Below, in pieces: positions 22,277-31,091 of a stretch of DNA of 64,000 bases. Position numbers and translations under genes: made by a program. Numbering within the stretch: position 1 is the first letter of the stretch; every line of letters starts with the position of its first letter. Below the pieces are notes generated by a model. That model did no database searches. It was not told the origin of the DNA and worked only from the letters and a program-made list of their open reading frames with translations. Source of the DNA: Streptomyces cinnamoneus (GTDB lineage: Bacteria; Actinomycetota; Actinomycetes; Streptomycetales; Streptomycetaceae). The DNA lies in NCBI RefSeq assembly GCF_002939475.1, contig NZ_PKFQ01000001.1, forward strand, positions 2,849,001-2,913,000. Direction: 5' to 3'.

Positions 22277-23620
22277 CTACCCCGCGCGGCCGCGGCGGGG
22301 CGCCGCCGCCTCCACGAGGAGCCAGCCGGCGGCGGCCGTCAGGACGGCGGCGGGGGCGGTGACGCGCACCGCGACGAGGACCGCCGTGTGGCCCTGGAGG
22401 AGGCCGCCGAAGCCGACCGTGGACAGGCCCAGCACGCCGAAGAGGGCGAGGGTGACGCCGAGGGCGGCCAGCGGGCCGGAGGCGCGGCGGGCCGTGGCGG
22501 CGGCCACCGCGGCGGAGGGCCGCTCCACCCGGCGGAAGACCGCCACCAGCACCGCCGTGACCGCGGCGGCGGCCGCGATCCGCAGGGGTGCCTGGGCCCA
22601 CCAGGCGGCGCCCGCCGGCGCGGGCGGCGGCACGTCGAGGGCGAGCAGGACCCCGTAGACGCCGAGCATCGCGGTGAGGTGCCACAGGAACGCGGTCATC
22701 GCGACGCCGTTCGCGACGATCACCGCGCGCCACACGCGCTGCCGCGCCACGAGCCGGGCTCCCGGGCCGCGCAGCGTCTCGACGGCACCGACCAGCCACA
22801 TGCCGTGGCAGAGCAGGGCGGCCGTGGGCGGCGACATGTTGCTGATCTTCTCGCCGGGCATGCCGACCATCGACAGGGGGTACGGGCCGAGGGCCACGAG
22901 CGCGACGGCCGCCGCGAGCCCGCCGAGGGCGAGCAGGGCCGGCAGGCGCAGCCGCCCGTCGGCCCGCAGGAAGCCCAGCTGGTGGACGGCCAGCCAGACG
23001 AAGGCGAAGTTGAGGAACGCGACGAAGGGCACGTCGGCCGCGAACCGCAGGACGTCCACGGCGACCGCCGCCGCGACGAGGGCGGCGAAGGCGCCCCAGC
23101 CGTACCGCTCGTGCAGGCGCAGCAGCGGCGGGGTGAAGGCGACCATCGCCAGGTAGATGCCGATGAACCACAGGGGCTGGGCGACGAGCCGGGCGGCGGT
23201 GTCCGCCAGGGCGCCCCCGCCGCCGAGGAGTTGCGCGGCGAGCGCGCCGGTGCCCCAGACGGCGATGAACACCATGGTGGGCCGCAGCAGCCGTTGCAGC
23301 CGGGCGCGCAGGAAGGCGGCGTAGGCGGGGCCTTGGGAGCGGCGGGTGAGGGAGCGGTAGGAGAGGGCGTGGGAGAAGCCGCCGACGAAGAAGAAGACGG
23401 GCATGACCTGGAGGACCCAGGTGACGGCCTGGAGCGACGGTTCGACGGCGAGGAGGTTGCCGACCTTCGTCCGGCCGTGCGCGTCGGTGGTGACGGCGGA
23501 CATCAGCCAGTGTCCGAGCACGACGGTGGCGAGGGAGGCGACGCGCAGGAGGTCGACGTAGCGGTCACGGGTGGAGGGCGTCGCCGCGGCGAGGTCGTGC
23601 GCCCGGGTCTTCGAAGGCAT
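22277..23620 (-). CDS. Membrane acyltransferase, AT3 family
   Basis: This 447-residue protein has about ten hydrophobic segments. It begins with the AT3 signature region RDRYVDLLRVASLATVVLGHWLMS, where the His and the upstream Arg are conserved, followed by VMPVFFFVGGFSHALSYRS. AT3 enzymes move acetyl or other acyl groups onto extracytoplasmic sugars or lipids. The ATG at 23620 is preferred over 23653 because homologues start near MPSK; the ribosome-binding site is weak. A strong terminator separates it from ispE upstream. The acceptor cannot be told from sequence. Confidence 0.85.
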   Translation of the reverse strand: MPSKTRAHDLAAATPSTRDRYVDLLRVASLATVVLGHWLMSAVTTDAHGRTKVGNLLAVEPSLQAVTWVLQVMPVFFFVGGFSHALSYRSLTRRSQGPAYAAFLRARLQRLLRPTMVFIAVWGTGALAAQLLGGGGALADTAARLVAQPLWFIGIYLAMVAFTPPLLRLHERYGWGAFAALVAAAVAVDVLRFAADVPFVAFLNFAFVWLAVHQLGFLRADGRLRLPALLALGGLAAAVALVALGPYPLSMVGMPGEKISNMSPPTAALLCHGMWLVGAVETLRGPGARLVARQRVWRAVIVANGVAMTAFLWHLTAMLGVYGVLLALDVPPPAPAGAAWWAQAPLRIAAAAAVTAVLVAVFRRVERPSAAVAAATARRASGPLAALGVTLALFGVLGLSTVGFGGLLQGHTAVLVAVRVTAPAAVLTAAAGWLLVEAAAPRRGRAG

Positions 23621-23655
23621 GGGCGCACTCTCGCGCGCCGGCGCGCCGCGCACAT

Positions 23656-23696
23656 GGGCGGGGGTACTCAGGTGCGGCTGAGTACGTCCCCCGCCC
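23656..23696 (-). terminator. Terminator after ispE
   Basis: GGGCGGGGGTACTCA (23656-23670) pairs with the segment 23679-23696 over an 8-base loop with one small bulge. It begins 5 bases beyond the ispE stop and closes the rpfB-ksgA-ispE unit. Confidence 0.8.
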
Positions 23697-23700
23697 CGGC

Positions 23701-24609
23701 CTAACGGCGGGCGAGGACCGTCGCGCCCGGCACCGGTCCGGACGCCACCCGCACGGCGCGGCAGGTGCCGGAGGTCCGCAGGGCGTCCGCGACCTTCTCG
23801 GCCTCCGCCTCGCCGGAGACGAGGAAGGCCGTCGTCGGGCCGGAACCCGACACCATCGCCGCCAGCGCGCCGGCCTGCGTGCCCGCCGCCAGGGTGGCCG
23901 CGAGCGACGGCCGCAGCGACACGGCGGCGCTCTGGAGGTCGTTGCCCACCGCGGCCGCCAGCGCGCCCGCGTCACCGTCGCGCAGGGCCTGGAGCAGGGC
24001 TTCCGACGGCTCGGGGGCGGGCACCTCGGTCCCCTCCCGCAGCCGGTCGCACTCGGCGTAGACCGCGGGTGTGGACAGGCCGCCGTCCGCCACGGCGAAG
24101 ACCCAGTGGAAGGCGCCACGGACGTCGAGCGGCGTCAGCAGCTCGCCCCGGCCGCGGCCCAGCGCGGCTCCGCCGACGAGGCTGAACGGCACGTCGCTGC
24201 CCAGTTCCGCGCAGATCTCCAGCAGTTCCTCGCGGGAGGCGCCGGTGCCCCACAGCGCGTCGCAGGCGAGCAGCGCGCCCGCGCCGTCGGCGCTGCCGCC
24301 GGCCATGCCGCCGGCGACGGGGATGTCCTTGTCGATGTGGAGGTGGACGTTCGCCTCGCGCCCGTACCGGGCGGCGAGGGCGAGGGCCGCGCGGGCGGCC
24401 AGGTTGGTGGCGTCGAGCGGCACCTGGGAGGCGTCCGGGCCCGTGCACGTCACGCGCAGCTCGTCGGCGGGGCGGACGGTGACCCGGTCGTGGAGCCCGA
24501 CGGCCAGGAAGACGTTGGCCAGGTCGTGGAAGCCGTCGGGCCGCAGGGGGCCCACCGCCAGCTGGACGTTGACCTTGGCCGGGACGCTGACCGTGACGGA
24601 GGCGGTCAC
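23701..24609 (-). CDS. ispE: 4-diphosphocytidyl-2-C-methyl-D-erythritol kinase
   Basis: This 302-residue GHMP kinase performs the fourth step of the MEP pathway, phosphorylating CDP-methylerythritol on the way to isoprenoid precursors. The N-terminal [24 protein letters not shown] has the catalytic Lys region, [18 protein letters not shown] is the ATP-binding loop, and [13 protein letters not shown] is the third GHMP motif. Its ATG overlaps the ksgA stop by four bases, so it is the third gene of a translationally coupled unit. Length is normal. Confidence 0.96.
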   Translation of the reverse strand: MTASVTVSVPAKVNVQLAVGPLRPDGFHDLANVFLAVGLHDRVTVRPADELRVTCTGPDASQVPLDATNLAARAALALAARYGREANVHLHIDKDIPVAGGMAGGSADGAGALLACDALWGTGASREELLEICAELGSDVPFSLVGGAALGRGRGELLTPLDVRGAFHWVFAVADGGLSTPAVYAECDRLREGTEVPAPEPSEALLQALRDGDAGALAAAVGNDLQSAAVSLRPSLAATLAAGTQAGALAAMVSGSGPTTAFLVSGEAEAEKVADALRTSGTCRAVRVASGPVPGATVLARR

Positions 24610-25484
24610 CGGGCGGCTCCCTTGTGCTCGGCGATGGCGGCGAACTCGTTGACGGTCAGCGCCTCGCCGCGGGCCTGCGGCGAGATGCCGGCGGCGACCA
24701 GGGCGGCCTCCGCGGCGGCGGCGGATCCCGCCCAGCCCGCCAGTGCGGCCCGCAGGGTCTTGCGGCGCTGGGCGAAGGCGGCGTCCACCACGGCGAAGAC
24801 CTCCTCCTTGGTGGCCGTCGTCGCGATCGGCTCGGTGCGGCGCACCAGCGAGACGAGCCCGGAGTCGACGTTGGGGGCCGGCCAGAAGACGTTGCGGCCG
24901 ATGGCGCCGGCCCGCTTGACCTCGGCGTACCAGTTGGCCTTGACCGAGGGCACGCCGTAGACCTTGTTGCCGGGCGCGGCGGCGAGCCGGTCGGCGACCT
25001 CGGCCTGCACCATCACGAGCGTCCGCTCGATGGTGGGGAACCGGTCCAGCATGTGCAGCAGGACGGGCACGGCCACGTTGTAGGGCAGGTTGGCGACCAG
25101 GGCGGTGGGAGGCGGGCCGGGCAGCTCGGCCACGTGCATGGCGTCGCTGTGCACGAGCGCGAAGCGGTCGGCGCGGCCGGGCATGCGCGCGGCGATGGTC
25201 GACGGCAGCGCCGCGGCCAGCACGTCGTCGATCTCGACCGCGGTGACGCGGTCGGCGGCCTCCAGCAGGGCGAGGGTCAGCGACCCGAGGCCGGGACCGA
25301 CCTCGACGACGACGTCGTCGGGCCGCACCTCGGCGGTGCGGACGATGCGCCGGACCGTGTTGGCGTCGATCACGAAGTTCTGGCCGCGCTGCTTGGTGGG
25401 GCGGACCCCGAGGGCGGCGGCCAGTTCGCGGATGTCGGCCGGGCCGAGGAGGGCGCCGGACTCGTCTGTGCTGGGGGAGCTCAC
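24606..25484 (-). CDS. ksgA: 16S rRNA (adenine1518/1519-N6) dimethyltransferase
   Basis: KsgA/RsmA dimethylates two adjacent adenines near the 3' end of 16S rRNA and checks small-subunit maturation. The 292-residue protein shows the SAM loop [16 protein letters not shown], the acidic loop VEIDD, and the catalytic [11 protein letters not shown] (NLPY). The GTG start at 25484 overlaps the rpfB stop (GTGA), and its own stop overlaps ispE. The rpfB-ksgA-ispE order is widespread in actinobacteria. Confidence 0.96.
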   Translation of the reverse strand: MSSPSTDESGALLGPADIRELAAALGVRPTKQRGQNFVIDANTVRRIVRTAEVRPDDVVVEVGPGLGSLTLALLEAADRVTAVEIDDVLAAALPSTIAARMPGRADRFALVHSDAMHVAELPGPPPTALVANLPYNVAVPVLLHMLDRFPTIERTLVMVQAEVADRLAAAPGNKVYGVPSVKANWYAEVKRAGAIGRNVFWPAPNVDSGLVSLVRRTEPIATTATKEEVFAVVDAAFAQRRKTLRAALAGWAGSAAAAEAALVAAGISPQARGEALTVNEFAAIAEHKGAAR

Positions 25485-26968
25485 CCGTGAAGTTTACGGC
25501 CGCACACGGGCCACGGGCTCGCCCCCCGGCTGACGTACAGCTTCTTGGCCCGGAAGGTCTGCTCGGCGGCCGAGGCGTCCTGCGGGCGGCCGGTGCCGCC
25601 GAGCGAGTGCCAGGTGCGGGTGTCGAACTGGTACAGGCCGCCGTAGGTGCCCGAGGGATCGACGGCGCCCGGCCGGCCGCCCGCCTCGCACTGGGCGAGG
25701 CTCTCCCAGTTGAGGCCCTCGGTGCCGCGCACGGAGGTGGGGCGGGGTTTGGTGCCGACCCTGATGATCTCGGTACGGGGCGGTCTGACGACGACCGAGG
25801 AGATCTTCTTGGGCTTCTGCTGGACGCCGTTGACGGTGCGCAGCGCGTAGGTGACCCGCTCGACGCCCTTCTCGCCCTGCTGGGCGACGACCTCGGTGCC
25901 CTTGTAGAGCGTGGGGTCCTCGCGCCGCTCGGTGGCGTAGGGGATGGGTTCCTCCCGGACCTCGTCGTCGGCGGTGATCCGCATGACGGAGATCGTCTGG
26001 CCGTCGCGGGGGAAGCTCTCGGGGTCCACGGAGGTGGTGTCCTGGCCGTGCAGGCTGATGCCGGCCTGGTCGATGGCCTCGCGGACGGTGGCCGCGTTGG
26101 TGCGCAGGGTGCGCTCGCTCCCGTCGGCCATGAAGGTGATGGTGCGCTCGGTGCGGACGTCCAGGTCGAGGCCCGTGCGGCCGATGGGCGCGGAGCGCGA
26201 GGCGGACAGGTAGGCGCCCTCGGCGCGCACGCCGAGCTGGCGCAGGGCGCCGTCCACGGTGCGGGCGGTGGTCCACACCTGGCGGCGCTCGCCGTCGAGG
26301 GTGAGGGTGACGGGACGCCCGTAGCGGACGATGACCCGGTCGCCGGAGGCCAGGTCGTGCTGGGGGCCGGGGGCGACGATGTCGTGCTCGCCCACCCGCA
26401 TGCCCTCGTCGTCCAGCAGTTCGTCCACGTCGTCGGCGAAGGTGTGCAGGGTGCGGGGCTTGCCGTCGACGCTGAGCTGGACGGACTTGTCGCTGGCGAC
26501 GAAGGCGGAGGTGCCGCCCGCGAGGAAGGCGACGACGAGGGCCTGCGGCAGCAGCCGGCGCAGCGCCTCGGGCCGCTCGCGGGGCGTGGGGCGCTTGCGC
26601 CGGTCGGCCGCCGCGGCCCGTCGCGCGGCGCCGCGGCCCGTGGGCACGGCCTCCTCGGTCACCGCCCGGCCCTCCGTCCCGGGGGCGCCGCCGGTGCCCT
26701 CCGGCGGCCCGTGGTGGCCGGCCGCGTCGTCGCGCGCGGGCGTCCCGGGGCCGGCCGTCTGCCGGGGCAGGTGCGGCTGGCCGAAGGGGTCGTGGGGCGG
26801 TGGCCCGTAGGCGTCGGCGTAGGGGTTCTCGCAGGCCGTCCCGTACGGTGCGCCACCGTCGTACGGCGCGTACGGGTCGGGAAGGGCGCCGTACGGGTCG
26901 TGCGGCGCGTACGGGTCGAACGACGGCGTGCCCGTCGCGGCGCGGGGGCTGCCCGGTGCATGACTCAC
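25481..26968 (-). CDS. rpfB: Resuscitation-promoting factor RpfB
   Basis: This 495-residue protein has a 125-residue hydrophilic Tyr/Pro-rich tail (repeated DPYGA/YAPYD words), one membrane anchor ([18 protein letters not shown], about 153-170), three DUF348 repeats ([37 protein letters not shown]), a G5 domain and a C-terminal Rpf lysozyme-like domain. The catalytic Glu is in LAQCEAGG, and the domain ends with two conserved Cys. Rpf enzymes cut peptidoglycan during germination or exit from dormancy. The GTG start at 26968 follows GGAG. A good promoter lies at 26998-27026. Confidence 0.94.
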   Translation of the reverse strand: MSHAPGSPRAATGTPSFDPYAPHDPYGALPDPYAPYDGGAPYGTACENPYADAYGPPPHDPFGQPHLPRQTAGPGTPARDDAAGHHGPPEGTGGAPGTEGRAVTEEAVPTGRGAARRAAAADRRKRPTPRERPEALRRLLPQALVVAFLAGGTSAFVASDKSVQLSVDGKPRTLHTFADDVDELLDDEGMRVGEHDIVAPGPQHDLASGDRVIVRYGRPVTLTLDGERRQVWTTARTVDGALRQLGVRAEGAYLSASRSAPIGRTGLDLDVRTERTITFMADGSERTLRTNAATVREAIDQAGISLHGQDTTSVDPESFPRDGQTISVMRITADDEVREEPIPYATERREDPTLYKGTEVVAQQGEKGVERVTYALRTVNGVQQKPKKISSVVVRPPRTEIIRVGTKPRPTSVRGTEGLNWESLAQCEAGGRPGAVDPSGTYGGLYQFDTRTWHSLGGTGRPQDASAAEQTFRAKKLYVSRGASPWPVCGRKLHG

Positions 26969-26997
26969 GACACTCCACTGGTCCGGCTAGGTCCGGG

Positions 26998-27026
26998 ACT
27001 GTAGCGGAGCGGCGCTCACCCTCCAA
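26998..27026 (-). promoter_or_regulatory. Candidate rpfB promoter
   Basis: On the minus strand TTGGAG (27026-27021), a 17-base spacer and TACAGT (27003-26998) resemble a housekeeping promoter. The predicted start lies near 26991, about 23 bases before the rpfB GTG. Confidence 0.55.
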
Positions 27027-27061
27027 AGTCGTATGGTCACACGGTGTCGCGTATCCGGGTG

Positions 27062-27985
27062 TCAGTACGCGAACGCCCGGGCGGTATTCGCGGCTACCGC
27101 CGTGGCCAGGGCGTCCTCGCTCACTCCCCTGACGGCGGCCATGGCCCGCAAAGTGACCGGAATGAGGTAGGGCGCGTTGGGCCGTCCGCGATACGGCGCC
27201 GGGGTCAGGAAGGGGGCGTCGGTCTCGACGAGGATCCGGTCGAGGGGGGCGACGGCGAGGGCGTCGCGCAGCGGCTGGGCGTTCTTGAACGTGATGTTGC
27301 CGGCGAAGGACATGTAGTAGCCGGCGTCCGCGCAGACCTTGGCCATGGCGGCGTCGCCGGAGTAGCAGTGGAAGACGACCGTCTCGGGCGCGCCCTCCTC
27401 GGCGAGCACGCGCAGCACGTCGTCGTGGGCCTCCCGGTCGTGGATGACCAGGGCCTTGCCGTGCCGCTTGGCGATGTCGATGTGGCGCCGGAAGGAACGT
27501 TCCTGGGCTGCCATGCCCTCGGGGCCGGTGCGGAAGCGGTCGAGGCCGGTCTCGCCGACGCCGCGCACCTGGGGCAGGGCGGCGAGGCGGTCGATCTCCT
27601 CGAGGGCGGCGTCCAGGGCGGCGTCGCCGCCGGGCTCCCGGGTCCCCTGCCGTGACCAGCCGTCGGGGTCGCCGAGGACGATGCGGGGGGCCTCGTTGGG
27701 GTGCAGGGCGACGGTCGCCCAGACGGATGCGTGGCGCTCGGCGGTCTCGGCGGCCCAGCGGGATCCCGCCAGGTCGCACCCCACCTGGATCACGGTGGTG
27801 ACCCCGACGGACGCTGCCTTGGCCAGGGCGTCCTCGACGGAGGAGGCCTGCTGCATGTCCAGGTGGGTGTGCGAGTCGGCCACGGGCACGCTCAGCGGGG
27901 CCGGGAGCGGCGGAGGGGCGCCCTTGTCGTCGTTCTTCTTCCGCTCGCCGCCGGCCGGGGTGTGCTTCGATGCTGTTGCCGCCAT
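27062..27985 (-). CDS. tatD: TatD-family metal-dependent hydrolase
   Basis: This 307-residue TIM-barrel hydrolase carries VADSHTHLD, the metal-binding HxH, then GETGLDRF with the bridging Glu, HDREAHDD with another His, FHCYSGD and VETDAPFLTP with the final Asp. TatD proteins are magnesium-dependent deoxyribonucleases with roles in DNA repair or tRNA/protein quality control. An N-terminal extension of about 30 residues, rich in Lys and Pro, precedes the catalytic domain. It is co-oriented with, and 93 bases upstream of, rpfB. The zinc-ribbon gene is 33 bases further upstream and may be in the same unit. Confidence 0.93.
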   Translation of the reverse strand: MAATASKHTPAGGERKKNDDKGAPPPLPAPLSVPVADSHTHLDMQQASSVEDALAKAASVGVTTVIQVGCDLAGSRWAAETAERHASVWATVALHPNEAPRIVLGDPDGWSRQGTREPGGDAALDAALEEIDRLAALPQVRGVGETGLDRFRTGPEGMAAQERSFRRHIDIAKRHGKALVIHDREAHDDVLRVLAEEGAPETVVFHCYSGDAAMAKVCADAGYYMSFAGNITFKNAQPLRDALAVAPLDRILVETDAPFLTPAPYRGRPNAPYLIPVTLRAMAAVRGVSEDALATAVAANTARAFAY

Positions 27986-28018
27986 GGACGCGATTCTAGA
28001 GATCGCGCGGAGCGCGGC

Positions 28019-28462
28019 TCACTTGCGGTGGAAGGGCTTGAGCAGATCCGACAGGTGCCAGTGGTGGCGGGGATGCGGTTCGTGCGAGCCGCCGTTCTGC
28101 AGGGGGCCGGTGGTCGCCTGGGGGAAGACCGAGGGCTTGGGCAGGTGCAGGGCGTCGGCGACCACGGAGACCTGGCCGGGGCGCATGATGCGCACCACGT
28201 GCTCGCCGCAGTTCTCGCACGTCGGGCGGGTCAGCGGGGACGGCACGCGCTTGTCGTCCGCGTAGTAGGTCACGAAGGGCTGGCCCTCCGCGTCGACGTG
28301 GTGCCGTATCTCGTAGGACTGTTCCCACGCGTGCGCACACCGCATGCAGGCGAAGGCGTAGGACTCGTACACCGTCTCGAACGGCTTGGGGCTCTGTGCG
28401 GTGGCGGTGTGCACCGGCCTTGCGGGCTGGACACCGCTCGCGATTCCCGCGGTCTCGCTCAT
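28019..28462 (-). CDS. Zinc-ribbon-like hypothetical protein
   Basis: This 147-residue protein has a CMRC motif at about residues 40-43 and CENC at about 83-86, a spacing that would fit a four-Cys zinc ribbon. A His-rich tail (HEPHPRHHWH) follows. There is no signal peptide or membrane segment. The ATG at 28462 has AGGAG upstream and is preferred over 28513. It lies directly before tatD on the same strand. I recognise no function; it is a conserved-looking actinobacterial protein. Confidence 0.75.
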   Translation of the reverse strand: MSETAGIASGVQPARPVHTATAQSPKPFETVYESYAFACMRCAHAWEQSYEIRHHVDAEGQPFVTYYADDKRVPSPLTRPTCENCGEHVVRIMRPGQVSVVADALHLPKPSVFPQATTGPLQNGGSHEPHPRHHWHLSDLLKPFHRK

Positions 28463-28642
28463 GGCAGCTCCTCTTGTCCGCTGGACAAGTCTCTCCGGGA
28501 TCGGACGTCCCACATCCAGGGAACGCCCATCCCGGCGATGGCGCAGCAGCCAAACCCGCGAATTGGGGCAAACTTGGCGACTTCATGCCCGAAGGCAGCG
28601 GCTGCCAGGCCCAAGCTTTGCTTTGAGGATCAGCCCTTTACC

Positions 28643-29503
28643 TTACGACGAGGTGGGTTGTGTGGCATTTTTTGCCGCCACGACGGCATCGAACACGTCC
28701 CTCTTGGGAAGGCCGGTTTCGGCCGCCACGGCTGCGATGGCCTCCTTGCGGCGCTCGCCCGCCTCCTCCCGGACCCTGACCCGGCGGACCAGCTCGGCGG
28801 GGGTCAGCTCCTCGGGGCCGCGCTCGGGGGCGCCCTCGACCACGATCGTGATCTCGCCGCGCACGCCCTCGGCCGCCCACGCGGCCAGCTCCTCCAGGGG
28901 GCCGCGCTTGACCTCCTCGTACGTCTTGGTGAGCTCCCGGCACACCGCCGCCCTGCGGTCGGCGCCCAGGACCTCGGCCATGGCGGCGAGCGTGTCGTCC
29001 AGCCGGTGCGGGGCCTCGAAGTAGACGAGGGTGCGCCGCTCGCCGGCCACCTCCCGGAGCCTGCCGAGCCGCTCGCCCGCCTTGCGCGGCAGGAAGCCCT
29101 CGAAACAGAACCGGTCCACCGGCAGCCCCGAGACGGCCAGAGCCGTCAGCACCGCCGACGGGCCCGGCACCGCGGTGACCTTGATGTCCCGCTCGACGGC
29201 CGCCGCGACCAGCCGGTACCCGGGGTCGGACACCGACGGCATCCCCGCGTCCGTGACCAGCAGCACCCGCGCCCCGCCGGCCAGGGCCTCGACCAGCTCG
29301 GGCGTACGGGCCGACTCGTTGCCCTCGAAGTACGAGACCACGCGGCCGGTGGTGTGCACCCCCAGCGCCTGGGTCAGCCGGCGCAGCCGCCGGGTGTCCT
29401 CGGCGGCGATCACCTCGGCGGCGGCGAGCTCGGCGGCCAGCCGGGGTGGCGCGTCGGCGACGTCGCCGATGGGGGTTCCTGCGAGTACGAGCGTTCCAGT
29501 CAC
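28643..29503 (-). CDS. rsmI: 16S rRNA (cytidine1402-2'-O) methyltransferase
   Basis: RsmI methylates the ribose of C1402 in the decoding centre. The 286-residue protein begins TGTLVLAGTPIGDVADAPPRL and carries LVTDAGMPSVSDPGYRLV and SALLTALAVSGLP-type SAM-binding loops of the tetrapyrrole methylase fold. The GTG at 29503 has GAGG eight bases upstream, and the N-terminal GTPIG block follows directly. Between it and the next minus-strand gene there are only 29 bases, including a short perfect palindrome of GGGCCC words. Confidence 0.94.
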   Translation of the reverse strand: MTGTLVLAGTPIGDVADAPPRLAAELAAAEVIAAEDTRRLRRLTQALGVHTTGRVVSYFEGNESARTPELVEALAGGARVLLVTDAGMPSVSDPGYRLVAAAVERDIKVTAVPGPSAVLTALAVSGLPVDRFCFEGFLPRKAGERLGRLREVAGERRTLVYFEAPHRLDDTLAAMAEVLGADRRAAVCRELTKTYEEVKRGPLEELAAWAAEGVRGEITIVVEGAPERGPEELTPAELVRRVRVREEAGERRKEAIAAVAAETGLPKRDVFDAVVAAKNATQPTSS

Positions 29504-29532
29504 GCCTCCATCCTCGCAGGGCCCGGGCCCTC

Positions 29533-29976
29533 CTACGGCCGGGCGACGAGCGTGATGGTGCGCACGCCGGCGACGGAGAGGAAGCGCGGCAGCGGGATTC
29601 CGCCCCGGTCCCGCCTGATCTGCATCAGCACGGCGTCCGCGCGCACGGGCCCGGGCCGGTAGGTCACCTCGTGGGGGCGCGCCGTGTTGCGCCACCGGTG
29701 CGTGCGGCCGTCACAGGTGGCCGTGGAGCCGCCGATGCCGTCGGAGCGGCCGTTCGCCACGACGTTGCTGCCGATGAAGACGGTGCCGCTTCCCCGGGGA
29801 ACGGCACAGCGGTAGGTGCCGGTGAGGGTGATGGTGCCGTCGTGGTCGATGGCGCCGGTCTGGTCGAGGGTGAGGGCGTTGCCCGGCACTCCGGCGGCGC
29901 CCGGCGCCAGGGCGACGGTGGCGGCGGTCAGGGCGGCGGCCGTGGCGGCGGCGCCGAGGGCGTCCTTGATGCGCAT
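29533..29976 (-). CDS. Small secreted protein, DUF6299-like
   Basis: This 147-residue protein has a Sec signal peptide (MRIKDALGAAATAAALTAATVALAPGAAGVPG, with a likely cut after an Ala near residue 28). The mature part is beta-rich with two Cys (TYRCAVPRG and STATCDGRTHRW) that could form a disulphide. AAGGAG precedes the ATG at a slightly long spacing of ten bases. I place it tentatively with DUF6299 from memory of similar Streptomyces proteins; no function is known. Confidence 0.7.
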   Translation of the reverse strand: MRIKDALGAAATAAALTAATVALAPGAAGVPGNALTLDQTGAIDHDGTITLTGTYRCAVPRGSGTVFIGSNVVANGRSDGIGGSTATCDGRTHRWRNTARPHEVTYRPGPVRADAVLMQIRRDRGGIPLPRFLSVAGVRTITLVARP

Positions 29977-30107
29977 GGGTGGGGGGCTCCTTCTCATGAC
30001 GGGTGGATCGCGAGGGATACCGGATACCCGAAGCCGGGGCCCGTTCGTCCGACCGTCACCCGCCCGTGGCGCGTCCCGCCCGCCCCGTGGCGCCCAGGGG
30101 GTGTCCC

Positions 30108-30959
30108 CTAACCGCCGTGCAGCATCAGCCCGATGCCCGCCACCATCAGCCCGGCCGCGGCCACCCGGGGCGCCCCGAAGCGCTCCTTCATGAACACCGC
30201 GCCGATCCCCGCCCCGACCAGGATGGACGACTCCCGCAGCGCCGCGACGGGTGCGAGCGCCGCCCGGGTCTGGGCCCACAGCACGAGCCCGTACGCGAAG
30301 ACGGACAACAGGCCGCCGGCCAGCCCGCGCACGGCGAACGGGCGCACCTGCGCGAGGAACCCCCCGCGCCGGGTGCCCACGGCGTACGCCGGGATCACCA
30401 GCCCCTCCAGGATCATCAGCCAGGCGATGTAGCCCAGCGGCGAACCGGAGGCCCGCACGCCCAGGCCGTCGACGACCGTGTAGGCGGCGATGGCCAGGCC
30501 CGTGGCGCAGGCCGCCCCGACGGCCGTCCAGTCGGGGCGCGCGCCCGAGCCCCGGATGCCCCACAGGGCCAGGCCCACCAGGCCGGCCGAGGCGACGGCG
30601 ACGCCCGCGAGCTGCGGGCCGTCGGGGAGTTCGGCGGCGAAGACCGCCGCGAGGGCGGTGACCGCGAGGGGCGCGGTGCCGCGGGCGATCGGATACATCT
30701 GCCCGAAGTCGCCGAGGGAGAACGATCGCATGAGCAGGCCCTGGTAGACGACGTGCAGCAGGGCCGAGACGAGCAGGCAGGGCCACGCCCCGGCGTCCGG
30801 GGCCGGGGCGAAGGGCAGCAGCGCCGCGCCGCAGAGCGCGCCGCCGCCCCCGACCAGGGTGAAGGCGACGAGCTGGTCCTTGATGCCGTGCGCGACGGCG
30901 TTCCAGCTGGCGTGGGCGACGGCGGCGACGAGAACCGCGACGACGACGAGCGGGGTCAT
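30108..30959 (-). CDS. EamA/DMT-family transporter
   Basis: This 283-residue protein has about ten hydrophobic helices in two EamA-like repeats, starting MTPLVVVAVLVAAVAHASWNAVAHG and containing FSLGDFGQMYPIARGTAPL, which is typical of drug/metabolite exporters. The start at 30959 begins on the first helix; the 31040 start would add a charged tail. Its TAG stop is embedded in AGGGGGTGTCCCCTA, a short sequence that recalls the end of the repeat element described elsewhere. Substrate is unknown. Confidence 0.83.
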   Translation of the reverse strand: MTPLVVVAVLVAAVAHASWNAVAHGIKDQLVAFTLVGGGGALCGAALLPFAPAPDAGAWPCLLVSALLHVVYQGLLMRSFSLGDFGQMYPIARGTAPLAVTALAAVFAAELPDGPQLAGVAVASAGLVGLALWGIRGSGARPDWTAVGAACATGLAIAAYTVVDGLGVRASGSPLGYIAWLMILEGLVIPAYAVGTRRGGFLAQVRPFAVRGLAGGLLSVFAYGLVLWAQTRAALAPVAALRESSILVGAGIGAVFMKERFGAPRVAAAGLMVAGIGLMLHGG

Positions 30960-31091
30960 GCGGCACGCCCGCGCGCACGCCGGCCCGTGGGTATCGGAAG
31001 GCTCATGGCGCCTGACGCTAGCGCTCGTTGTACGGGCCACGCGATGTCGTCCGCGTCACGCGCGGGGTTGCGCGCCGGCGCGCCGGCCGCG

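Noticed and set aside
19581..23171. N-terminal extension of the permease to 1196 residues
   Set aside because: The extra 350 residues are Arg/Pro-rich and lie antisense to or within the acyltransferase. The conserved first helix starts at 22121.
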